A stretch of DNA of 31,589 nucleotides from Acanthamoeba lenticulata (taxonomy: Eukaryota > Discosea > Longamoebia > Acanthamoebidae), in assembly GCA_002179805.1 (NCBI GenBank), contig NAVB01000212.1, forward strand, positions 1 to 31,589, written 5' to 3'. This document shows, piece after piece, positions 19,055 through 28,553 of the stretch. A model generated the notes under the pieces. The model searched no databases. It had not been told where the DNA came from and saw only the letters and a program-made list of their open reading frames with translations. The stretch's first letter is position 1, and each line of letters starts with the position of its first letter. Position numbers and translations under genes: made by a program.

Positions 19055-22000
19055 TTAGGGGGCGTAGATGACGGTGTCTCGTCGCGTCTTGCCCTGGGTG
19101 CCGACGCCGGGCTTGATCTTGGCGGCCGGGTGGTGGGAGAGCTCGTTGGGGACCGCGTTGCCCGAGGCCTGCAGCATCTGCTTGAGGTCGTAGAAGAGGT
19201 CGGCGTCGTCGTTGGTGAGGAAGGAGATGGCCACGCCCTTCATGCCCGCGCGGCCCGTACGACCGATCCTGTGCGTGTAGTCGGCGATGGTCTTGGGCAT
19301 GTCGTAGTTGATCACGTGCGTCACGCCCTTGACGTCGATACCGCGGCCGGCCACGTCGGTCGACACCAGGATGTCCACCGTGCCCGACCGGAAGCTCTCC
19401 ATCGCCTCCTCGCGCTGCTCCTGGTTCTTGCCGCTGTGCAGCGTCGCCGACTTGAACTGCAGCCATCGCACGACACGACACGACACACGCGCGTGAGCAT
19501 TTACGAAATGACTATGAAGAAGAGAAGAAGAAGGGGATGGGGTGAAGAAGACATTACCCCGATCTTGTTGATGGCGCGGGAGAGGATGTCGCAGTTCTTC
19601 TTCTGGTTGACGAAGATCATGATGGGCGGGGCGATGCCCGAGTAGAGGTAGTTGAAGAGCTTGTTCTTCTTGTCGTTGTCGCTCTTGACGAACTCGACGC
19701 GCTGCTCGATCTTGGTGCCGGCCTTGCCCACCTCGCCGATCTGGATCACGGCCGGGTGCCGCAGGTACTTGCGCGCCAGGCGTTCCACTGCAACCGGCAT
19801 CGTCGCTGAGAACATGACCGTCGTCCGGTACACCTCGGTCGGGTTTGCCGCTTGCTGCATTGTTACACAACATGACCAAATAGAGGAAGGCATTAATACC
19901 AAAAAAACCGAATGCGGCCAATCAGCGCGCGAGAAGAGGGTGTGGAGTGGAACGAAGAGACGAACCAGAGCGGCGATTTGCTGCTCGGCGAGGGCCTCGT
20001 CCTCGGACTTGAGGTTGCTCGAGGGCATGGCGTCGAGGATGGCGGCGAGCTGGGACTCGAAGCCCATGTCCACCATGCGGTCGGCCTCGTCGAGCACGAC
20101 GTAGTTGCACTGGTTGAGCACCACGTAGCGCCGCTCGAGGCAGTCGACCAGGCGGCCCGGCGTGGCGATGAGGATCTCGCAGCCGCGCCGCAGGGAGAAG
20201 CCCTGCTCCTCGATGGACTGGCCGCCCACGACGGCCAGCGTGCGGAAGCCCATCGCGGCGGCGAACTTGGCCGCCTCCTGCTCGATCTGCATCGCGAGCT
20301 CGCGCGTGGGCGCGAGGATGACGGAGTAGGGGCCGTCGGCCTCGTTCTCGGCCGTCATGGGCGGCAGCTTGGAGATGTAGACCAGCATGGGCAGCACAAA
20401 GGCCGCCGTCTTGCCGGAGCCCGTCTCGGCCAGACCGATCAAGTCGCGGCCCTCGAGCCCGATCGGGATCGACTGCATCTGGATCGGCATCGGCTGCTTG
20501 TACCCCGCGGCCTCGATCGCTGCCAATCACAATATACATTTTTTTAAAAAAAATTAGCAAAAGAATTCCAACTATTACGAGAACGCCAAGTACGCAAAAC
20601 GTAGAACAAGAAAACAAGAAGAAGAAGAAGAGAAGACTTTACCATCAAGTAGCACCTGGGGAAGCTTGGACTCGCCCCAGTTGCGCATGGGGTTGGGAAC
20701 GCGGCCGCCCTTGGTGGAGATGGAGTGGTCCTCCTTGAAAATACGCCAGTCGCGCTGGGTCATCTCGTGCAGCTCCTTCTGGGACCAGTGGCGGCCGGTG
20801 TCACCGCGGCCCAGGTAGGACTCGTCGAGGCGGCGCTCGACCTTGGCCACGCGGGTGAGGTCCTTCTCGCGCTCAAAGGCCTTGAGCTGCTGCTTCTGGT
20901 CGATGCCCGCGATGAAGCCGCCGCCAAAGGCCGGCTTGACGTCGAGCTTCTGGTTGTAGAGCGGGTTGTGGTCGCGCGACGTGTCGTCGGACAGGTCCCA
21001 CGAGAACACAAACTTGAACTTCTCGCTGGGCTTGACCAGCTTCTTCTTCTCCTTCTTGAGGCCCAAGTAGTGCGCCTTGATCTCGGCCAGCTCCTGCGAC
21101 TCGGCCTGCGTCAGGTTGTCCTTGCGCGCCTCGAGCTCTTCTCGCCGCCGCTCACGGTCGCGTTCCGCGCGATCGCGGTCGCGGTCCTCACGATCGTCGC
21201 GCCGTCGGTGGTCCCTCGTGTCGCGGTCGCGGTCACGATCGACGCCACCGTTGACGCGGTTCTTCTCCAGGTCGTCGTTGCGCCTGTCGCGCCAGCCGCG
21301 CTCCAGACGCTCTGTGCGGTCGCGGTCCATGCGGTCTGAGCGGTCACGGTCCAGACGGTCTGGGCGGTCACGGTCCATGCGGTCTGTGCGGTCGCGGTCC
21401 ATGCGGTCTCGCCCGCGGTCACGGTCGCCGTCGGCGCCACCGGCAGCAGCCGATGATGATCCGCCGGCGGCGGCAGGATCGGCGGCCTGGATGGCGAGCA
21501 GGCGGGCCTCAGCCGCGCGCTCCTGGGTCTCGCGCGCCTGCGCCGCGCGCCGCTCGAGAGCGAGGCGCTGGCGCTCCTCCTTGCTCATGAACTTGGGCTT
21601 GGCCGTCGCGGCGGCGGTGCTCTGCTGGCGGGTGAGCTCCTCGATGGAGACCGGCTCCGGGCGGGCCGAGACGCGCTCCACGGGCCGCGTGACGCCCGCG
21701 ATCTTGGCCTCGCGGTGCTGCGCATGGCCGGCGGCCTGCTGCAGGAGGGCATCGATGCGCCGCCGCTCCTCGAGCTCCTCCTCCGTGGGCTGCACCACCT
21801 CGAGCCCGTCGTCGACCACGGGCGCCGTTACAAACGACGATGTTGTTGACGATGATGAAGAGGTATGTGGGCCGCCGCGGTCGTCGTCGCGCCGCCGCTT
21901 GCTGTCGCGCTCGTCGTAGTAGTCGCCGCGCCGCCCGGCCGGGCCGCCACGGCCGTCGTCTCGCTCGCGCGAGCGCTTGCGTTCGCGGTCTCTGTCCATG

Positions 22001-22306
22001 CGATCGCGGTCGCGGTCCATGCGATCACGGTCCATGCGGTCCCTGTCCGTGCGGTCACGGTCCATGCGGTCTCGGTCCCTGTCGCGGTGGTAGCCGTCGT
22101 CGCGGTCGCGATCACCACGTCTTGAGGTCCTATCGTCGCGTTCATCTCGCTCTGCAAGATGAAAGGCACATCGAATTGCAAAACCACACGATGCAAAAAC
22201 ACCAAGGAACAAAAAACAGGGAATGAGCATCAAAATTAAGAGGAGGCTGCACGTGGGGAAAGGAGGTGGCGTGGCCTGGCATACCTGAACGTCTGCGATC
22301 GGACAT
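19055..22306 (-). CDS. DDX23: PRP28/DDX23-type DEAD-box RNA helicase (U5 snRNP)
   Basis: PRP28/DDX23 promotes exchange of U1 for U6 at the 5' splice site during tri-snRNP integration. Exons on the minus strand: 22306-22285, 22151-20643, 20519-19966, 19854-19558, 19456-19055, giving 927 aa. Residues 1-350 are an Arg/Asp-rich tail with repeated MDRDR units in two blocks. The family's linker follows ([75 protein letters not shown]). The helicase core has AETGSGKT (541-548), PTRELA, TPGRL, DEAD (654-657), SAT (711-713), [21 protein letters not shown] and HRIGRTGR (856-863). It ends [10 protein letters not shown], close to the human C-terminus. The first coding exon is only 22 nt (MSDRRRS). Confidence 0.95.
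19465..19492 (-). repeat. CGACA pentamer repeat in helicase intron 4
   Basis: On the plus strand it reads GCACGACACGACACGACACA, just upstream of exon 5's acceptor in transcript order. Same motif family as at 16288 and 24077. Confidence 0.7.
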
Positions 22307-22615
22307 GGTAGTGCTTTAATTGGCGGTCAGGCAAGATTGAATGAGTTTGAAGGATCCAATGCAAACCTATTTTTTCTCACCAGAAAAAGAACAAGAAAAG
22401 CAGCAACAAATTGCCTTTCTGTCCCATAATTTCTTCTTTTCAGCCCGTAACGCACACAAGAATGGGTGTGTAGAATATAAGAAAATAGCGATATAAATGC
22501 CTCGGAATGTAAAATATGTGCGCTAAAGCAGGTGCCCAATGAGCGTCGGCGTCTTTTGCTCGGTTAGGAAGAGCAAGAGGGAAAGAGTTTGTTGGGGAAG
22601 ATTTTGTTTATTAAG
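22307..22615. promoter_or_regulatory. Divergent promoter region, helicase (-) and secreted orphan (+)
   Basis: A 309-bp AT-rich spacer between two divergent start codons. It contains a TATA-like element on the plus strand (22492-22499), listed separately. I see no coding sequence in it. Confidence 0.55.
22492..22499 (+). promoter_or_regulatory. TATA-box candidate (TATAAATG)
   Basis: TATAAATG lies 117 bp before the start codon at 22616, giving room for a leader of about 90 nt. It is the best TATA match in any promoter region here; function is inferred only from position. Confidence 0.4.
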
Positions 22616-23334
22616 ATGATGAAGGTGGTGTTCTGTACGCTCGTGTTGGCGGCGCTGATCGGGCTTGCTTCGGCTGGCGTTCCGCCCGAACTTGAGTGCC
22701 AGAGGTTCGGCCTGAAGGTCTATGGCGGCCAGTTCGGTACCTACTCTTCTGGCTCGTGATGATGGTGGTGATGATCGCTGTTGTTCGTGGTTCTGATGCT
22801 ATTCGAACGAACGGTGAAGGTGCCCTGCTGTACCCCTACAACAAGGAGATCACTGGCGCCAAAAACCTTCAGGGCGTGCGGGCCCAGATCTTCCTCTACG
22901 ACGATGAGGACAAGCAATCGGCGGTAATCTCCTTCATCAACGACGACTACCTCCGAGCAGTCCCCGTCAGGGAGTTCCTCGCCCTCCCTGGTACGGGCCT
23001 AACCTCACTCGTCTTTCTTCCCTTCCGATGCGTCTTCCATCTTCGGATGTGCGCCACGCCCCTCAACAACCACTTCCACCACGTCATACAGGCCAGCCGC
23101 AACACAGCGCTCAGCCATACAGCCAGTTCACCGTCCTCCTGGGCTTGCTGCGCTCCTGCAGCGGTGACCTCACGTACGCTCCTCTTCCCCTGTCTTCATG
23201 CCCTGCATGTCTTGCAAGACCGGTCTTTGTTCACCATCGTCATGATCGTCATGCTTGGCCATGCGTCCAGGGTCACCTTCGAGCCCGACTGCGACAACCC
23301 CAAGATCGGCCACACCGTCGTCTCGCTCGCCTAA
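22616..23334 (+). CDS. Small secreted orphan protein
   Basis: Exons: 22616-22736, 22820-22990, 23092-23173, 23271-23334, giving 145 aa. A clear signal peptide (MMKVVFCTLVLAALIGLASA) precedes GVPPELECQRFGLKVYGGQF. The mature part contains GALLYPYNKEITGAKNLQGV, FLYDDEDKQSAVISFINDDY, REFLALPGQPQHSAQPYSQF, LLRSCSGDLTVTFEPDCDNP and KIGHTVVSLA. Three mature cysteines (ECQ, SCSG, DCDN) are seen; an odd number leaves one unpaired or in a dimer. Secreted or vacuolar location is inferred from the signal peptide. No family recognised. Intron 1 has an unusual purine-rich acceptor (GGTGAAG), but it is the only AG that keeps the frame. Confidence 0.7.
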
Positions 23335-23684
23335 GAGACAGAGAAATGGAAGCCCCTCCTTCCCCCCCCCCCAATCCTTTGTCTCGTCCTTTGTCTCCTC
23401 CCAGGCGTGAATGGAATACCGCAGAAGCCGGCCCACCTCATGTGCCGTGTGGCTTGACTTTCCCCCTCATCCCCCACCTGCCCCTGCATCACCTTCTTGT
23501 TGATGGTTGTTGTTGTTGTTGTTTAAAATCAATGTTGATGACGATGATGGCGGCGTTCACAACGCGGAAGCAGGCAGCGTCGAGTCGTCGTCGTCGTCGG
23601 AAAAGAATCGTTGCCGGAAGCGGTCAACGAGAGGATAATAATGAAGAGGTGGATGGGGGGGGGGAGGGAGCGCTATCCGGGGGG
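23335..23684. other. Convergent intergenic region (350 bp)
   Basis: Holds the 3' UTRs of the secreted orphan (+) and the SH3/glutaminase-like gene (-). It contains C-rich and G-rich runs (about 23363-23372 and 23653-23664) and GTT and CGT triplet runs near 23510 and 23588. No conserved frame. Confidence 0.5.
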
Positions 23685-26600
23685 TCATGGGCGCGCGTGG
23701 AGCGAGGGATACTTGGAGGAGAGTAGTTTACAGAAGCGCGCCAGCGCGGGGGACTCGGGTGGCGCACACGCGGCCAGTCCCATCACGCCCGGCACTGCTC
23801 GACACCCGCACGACACACGCACGCACGCACACGCATGAGTCTCCTCCACTTTGCGCACGAGCGAGCGGAGGGTCCGGGAAGAAGAACTGGGGGAGGAGAG
23901 CGTATGCGGTACCGACGAGGAGGAGGCAGCCCGAGGCAGGCGAGGCCTTGAGGGCCAGCTGCTGCTGCTCGCCGGCGGATTCGCTGAGATCGGCCAGCCC
24001 GCAGCAGGCGGCCAGCTGCTGCGTCACTTCCTCCGCCGCATCGGCCTTGACCGCTTGCCTGTTATCGACGGATGAAACGACACGACACGACACGACACGC
24101 GCGCGTGCGTCAGGGATCTGGAGTGTGACCACACAAACAAAATGCAGAGGCCGCGCGTACTTTTGGGTGGTGGGACAAGCGCCGGCGTTGGCCAGGGTGG
24201 CGGCCATCACGGCCAGCGCCTCGCACGAGACCTCGATGGCGCAGGTCTGGAAGAAGAACTCGAGGGCCGGCACGACCTCGCCCTCGAGCGCGCCGCAGCT
24301 CTTGAGCCAATAGGCCATCGCGTACTCCCTGTGCGCACACAGACACGCATGTGTCATTCACCACCGCACACACGAACACGCACACGCGCGCGGGGGTGGG
24401 CGGTACCTGTCGGAGGAGGCGCGGAGGGCGAGGTAAGTGGGCATGGAGCAGGCCAGGTGCGACACGCCGGCCAAGGCGGCAAAGGCCTGCAGCGTGTGGG
24501 CGATCCGCGACGGCGCGTCCTGCCCGGCGTGCAGTGCTGACGTCAGCCTGAGCGCGCCCGCCGGCGTCTGCCCGTTGTGCGGCTTCTTCTCGGCGTTCAG
24601 CACCAGCGCGTTTCCTGCCGTTTCAAAACGGTTTCAAAAACAATTAGGTTGAATCATCAAAACCAACCAACAAAATTGAGAAGAAATAATAATAATAATA
24701 AAAGAAATAATAAAATAATCTATAAAACAACGTGCCTGCTGGGGCTTTGTCGGAACCGACGAGGGCCGAGACGGCGTGGGCGCCCAGTTGGCTGACGACG
24801 AGGGCCTGAATGAAGGGGAACGCGCACTGGCCCAGCGCGACCGGCCGTTGGGCGCCCGCGCCGCGGGCAAAGGCCGTGCCGTCGGTGGCGCACAGCGCGA
24901 GGCCGCCGCCGGTGCCGCCGCTGCTCTCCAGGAGGGACCAGAGGTCGTCGCAGAAGGCGTGGAAGTCGCCCAGCGTCGACGTGGGCCACTTGGCCGGCGC
25001 CGCCGCCGAGCCGGTGCGCGACGGTCCGGACGAGGCCAGCGACGGGCTGGCCCGGGCCTCGGCCGGGCTCGAGGACGATGGCGAGGAGTCCAAGGCGTTG
25101 CGGGTCAGCAGGGGCGAGGTCTCGGCGCGCGAGAGGCCCGTAGTCAGCCCGGCGGGCCTGCCGGGCGCGGCGGCACCGGCACTCGGGGCGGCGTCGATGG
25201 CCTTGCCAAAGGTCGGCGACACGCTCTTCCGGGACGCGAAGGCCGCCGCGGGCGAAGGCGGCGTCAAGGGCGTGGGCTCGGGCTCGGCCGGCGTCCGTGG
25301 GCTCACAACGCGCTCCGGCGTCGGCACGGCCGCCACCGGCGCGGGCGTGGGCTCGTGTGTCGGCGTCTCGTCGCTCGCTCTGAACACAATAATAAATATA
25401 TAAATCAACATAATTAAAAATAATTAAAAAGAAAAGAATAAAAAGAGATGAGGACCTGCGGAGCTTGGAGCGGACGGACGCGGTGGGCGCGGGGGCGGCG
25501 GCCAGGGCAGCGGTCACTGACGACGGCGTGGCGCCGGAATCCTGCAGCGCGATTGGTCAGTGAATGACTGTTCGACGACAGGAGGGCAGAGAAAGAGGCC
25601 TCGTACTGCGCGGGTAACTCGCCTCGAGCGCGACGGCAGGCGTCGGCTCTTACTTCCCAGGGCGCGCTTTGGCGTCGACAAACGGGCAGAGGTGGATTCA
25701 ACGTGGGCCAGTTTGTCGGCCACGCTGACGTCGTCCGCCTCGACGCCCTCGTCGCTGGAGGACATGGCGCCGCCAGACTCGGCATCGGCGGCAGCGGACG
25801 GGTCAAAGGGCAGCTCCTCCACGTAGTTGGCCGGGAACCAGCCCGCCTGGCCGTTGACCACGCCCTGCCACCAGCCCGAATCGGCCTGCACGAGCATCCC
25901 TTGCTCAGTATGTGTGGCATGCCAAGAATGCGCCCATTCCCAGTCGAAATGTGAAGAATGCTGAGGGGGTACCTTGGCCGAGACGTAGATAGTGTCGCCC
26001 TCGGCGAAGCTGATCTCCTCGGCCGACAACGCCGCGTACTCGTGCAGCGCCCTAGCGAGCCCGATGGTGCCCGGAGGCACGTCAGCGGTCGCGGTCGCGG
26101 CTGCTGGCTCGGCGGCCTCCACAACGACGACGGGCTCTTCGACGGTCGGCGGCGGCTGGGCGACGGGCGCCGCGCGCCGGAGCTTCGACGCTCCAAACGG
26201 TGACGGCGTGGCGGCGGCGGGCGCGGGCGCGGGCTCGGGCGTGATCACGGGATCGGCGGAGACGGAGAGGGCCGGGCGCGCGTTGCGGGCCGGTGGCGGC
26301 GGTCGCCTGACCGCCGCGTCCCCCGAGCCGGACCCGGCCGGGATGGGAGGCGAGGCGGCGGCCGCGGGGGCCGGCCGTGGCACGGCGCCGCCAAACAGGG
26401 ACACGCCGCCGGGAGGTGGCGCCGCACCGCCGCCGGCACTCAGTGCAGCAGCGGCCGCCGCGACACCGCCGCCTCGAGGCCGCTCCTCCGGGCTCGCGCC
26501 AGCGCCTGTCCGCACACATACCACACCATTCTTGTCATTCCAAAGACATCGCAAAGAAGACCAGCATGATTTAGCGGCGTACCAAAGACGCTGGGGGCGC

Positions 26601-27374
26601 GGTTGAGGCCTGGACCGGGACGGCTGGGCGCGCCGGGCACCGACGGTGTGGGCGCCGATTGGCGCATTGACTCACGTGGGAGGCGAACCGACTGGCCGCG
26701 GCCTGGCGCGTTGCTGAAGCCCGGGGCGGCGGCGGCCGGACCGGGACCGGGACCGGGGCCGGCTCGGCCGGGCACGCCGGCGCTGGGGGCGGCAGCGGGA
26801 GCCGCCGCGCCGGGCGCGGGCGCCGACGAGTTGATGGCGGCTGTGCGGCGCTGCAGCTTGGCGAGAAGCTCGTTGGACGGCGTGCCGGCCGGCACTGGTG
26901 GGGCGCCCCCGGGAGTCGGGCCGCCACCGCCAACGCCTGGCGCCGGCGAGCTCTCCTCCTCGTCCGAGTCGTCATCCACTACACGCATTTGACAGTCAAA
27001 ACATTTCGATAAAAATTTAAAAAAATGTTTTACAAATTAATAATAATAAACAACGTACATTGCTCCGGCTGGTCAAGGCCCGTACGCGCGAAAGAAGGGA
27101 AAGGCAGCGATTTAGTGTCGAGTGACAAAACAATAAAGAATAATATATATAATTTAAAAAAACGAAGGGGGGGGCATACGCCGTCCTCGTGCGGCTGAGT
27201 AAAGTTGGAGGGAAAGAGGCCGACCGTGCCGTTGAGGTCGCCCCTCCACCAGCCAGAGGGATCCTCTGCGAGAACGGTGATGATGTCGTTCTCGCGGATG
27301 GTCAGCTCGTTCGGCGCCTCGGCGTCATACTCGTACAGCACCAGCATCTGCACCACCAGCACCAAGCGCATCAT
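23685..27374 (-). CDS. Two-SH3 scaffold protein with a C-terminal degenerate glutaminase domain
   Basis: Exons on the minus strand: 27374 (or acceptor at 27347)-27180, 27068-27059, 26978-26583, 26505-25973, 25885-25607, 25541-25456, 25379-24736, 24614-24407, 24328-24161, 24058-23913, 23794-23685; 924 aa from the ATG at 27374. SH3-1 (about 10-62): LVLYEYDAEAPNELTIREND, WWRGDLNGTVGLFPSNF. A Pro/Ala/Gly-rich, PxxP-containing region follows. SH3-2 (about 348-405): ALHEYAALSAEEISFAEGD, WWQGVVNGQAGWFPANYVEE. The C-terminal 300 residues follow the bacterial/animal glutaminase fold: EKKPHNG, AMAYWLKSCG, ALEFFFQTCAIEVSCEALAV, MAATLANAGACP, LLLVVPGVMG. By alignment with human GLS, Ser286 is Gln, Lys289 Phe, Asn335 Pro, Glu381 Leu, Asn388 Glu, Tyr414 Phe, Tyr466 Ala, and the YIPQL segment is absent. 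It is therefore very probably inactive. One intron starts with GC (24735); one exon is 10 nt. It may continue upstream into the CS exons (see findings). Confidence 0.8.
24074..24102 (-). repeat. CGACA pentamer repeat in glutaminase-like gene intron
   Basis: AACGACACGACACGACACGA, then CACGCGCGCG on the plus strand, in the intron between 24058 and 24161. Same unit as at 16288 and 19465. Confidence 0.75.
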
Positions 27375-27413
27375 GATGAGGCCAGCTGCTCGTGGGCCGG
27401 CGATGCCGTGCCC

Positions 27414-28088
27414 TCAGCTGGGCGGCGCGCACGGGGGGCAGACCTTCTTCTGGGGCGGCGGGAGGGGGAGGCTGGCGTAGTTGGCGGCGATCGGGGCGAC
27501 GCCCTCCTTGAAGAGCTGCTTCCACGCGCCCCGGTCGAGCTTCTCCAGCGTGACCGCGATCTGCACACAGAGCGTCGTGCTTGAGCGCCGCGTGGTCGGT
27601 CTTGTTCATGAAGAAGAAGAAGAGCAGGAGAAGGTGGGGCGAAAAGGAGACGTACACGGCCACTCTTGGTGAGCTTGTGGCCACGCTGGCGCGCCTTCTG
27701 TGCATTGATTCGACCCCATAGCGGTCCCTGCAGAGATTTGGGGAAAGAATAATTAATGTCTTTAGTGCCACATTTGCTGTTTAATCCACCAACTCAAAGT
27801 GAATGGCTCTTCTAGGCGAGCAGAGAATTAAAGAAGGCAGGATGAGCAAAAAGAAGGCGGGAGCTGGGGCATTAAATTGGAAGAATTGGGTTGAAAATGG
27901 AGCACCTCAAGCAGGGGCTGAGGGAATTCACGAAGAGTGATGCGAAGGCTGGCGTCTGTGAAGGCCGCCGTTACGTCGGCCTTGCGTATGCCGCGAGGGA
28001 CGGGGAAAGACACCCGCACGAGCGTATCCGTCTGTGACCACCTCCATCCGGGGCTGCCAGCAGGTCCTCCTGGTAACCTCCCTAGCAT
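27414..28088 (-). CDS. CS (p23/NudC-like) domain protein, possibly the 5' part of the SH3 gene
   Basis: Exons on the minus strand: 28088-27906, 27727-27656, 27560-27414, giving 133 aa if the TGA at 27414-27416 is used. The CS fold is recognised from WSQTDTLVRVSFPVPRGIRK, ADVTAAFTDASLRITLREFP, LLEGPLWGRINA, and KSGRIAVTLEKLDRGAWKQL followed by FKEG. CS domains bind Hsp90 or other client and chaperone partners (p23, SGT1, NudC). The C-terminal residues LPLPPPQKKVCPPCAPPS are Pro-rich and unconserved. Its stop is only 39 bp before the first ATG of the SH3 gene on the same strand. A donor at 27443 (AAG|GTCTGC) and acceptor at 27348 (GTGCAG|ATG) would instead join the two in frame. I cannot decide between two genes and one. 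Confidence 0.65.
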
Positions 28089-28553
28089 TGTGTGTCTCTC
28101 CTAGTCCTGGTCTATTCTACTCCTCTTGGACACACTCCTCGCCGAGAGTGCTCTCTTCCTCAAGGGCGCCCTCAAATCGCTACAGCAATCGCACACAAAA
28201 CCTCTGTCGCGGCGGCCGAAACGCGACCGTCGTCCCGAACCCTGCATTTGAAAAATGGGTTGGAATTCCAATCATGCTCGATCCGGTATCTCAGTTATGC
28301 ACTCAAGTAAGCTGTTGTTGATCGGCGTGGCTCTCTCGTTATCCGGTGCTTTCTTCACGTGAGTTCCCCCAACGCACCTTTTAGAGGAGCGCCAGGACTT
28401 CTGTAACGGAAGGAGCCAACACCGTTGCCGTTGAGCCCTACCCGGAAGCAGAGACACGTTAATTTTGCATTTTCATCCGCATTACCAACGATTACAACGA
28501 TTACAAGAGAAGACACCCCAAGGACCAACGACAACATCGCTTGCACACCGACC
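28089..28553. other. Divergent region between CS gene (-) and RhoGAP gene (+), 465 bp
   Basis: Presumed promoter region of both genes. A short plus-strand frame from ATG 28297 encodes a signal-peptide-like start (MHSSKLLLIGVALSLSGAFF) directly followed by a strong-looking donor GTGAGT at 28359. No matching downstream exon was identified, so it is not called as a gene. Confidence 0.45.

Noticed and set aside
20725..21919. Plus-strand frames of 204 and 280 aa opposite the helicase
   Set aside because: Val/Ala- or Ser/Arg-only repeats produced by reading the MDRDR repeat backwards.
23588..23600. Possible CRISPR-like or minisatellite array in the triplet-rich 3' region
   Set aside because: Only short TCG/GTT triplet runs; no regular spacers, and the genome is eukaryotic.
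24776..25417. Long plus-strand open frame (213 aa) opposite the glutaminase-like gene
   Set aside because: Gly/Arg-rich translation with no conserved motif. It is the mirror of a GC-rich minus-strand exon with strong third-position bias.
25992..26606. Plus-strand open frame of 204 aa opposite the Pro/Ala-rich SH3 linker
   Set aside because: Low-complexity Ala/Gly/Pro sequence spanning confirmed minus-strand introns and exons; antisense shadow.
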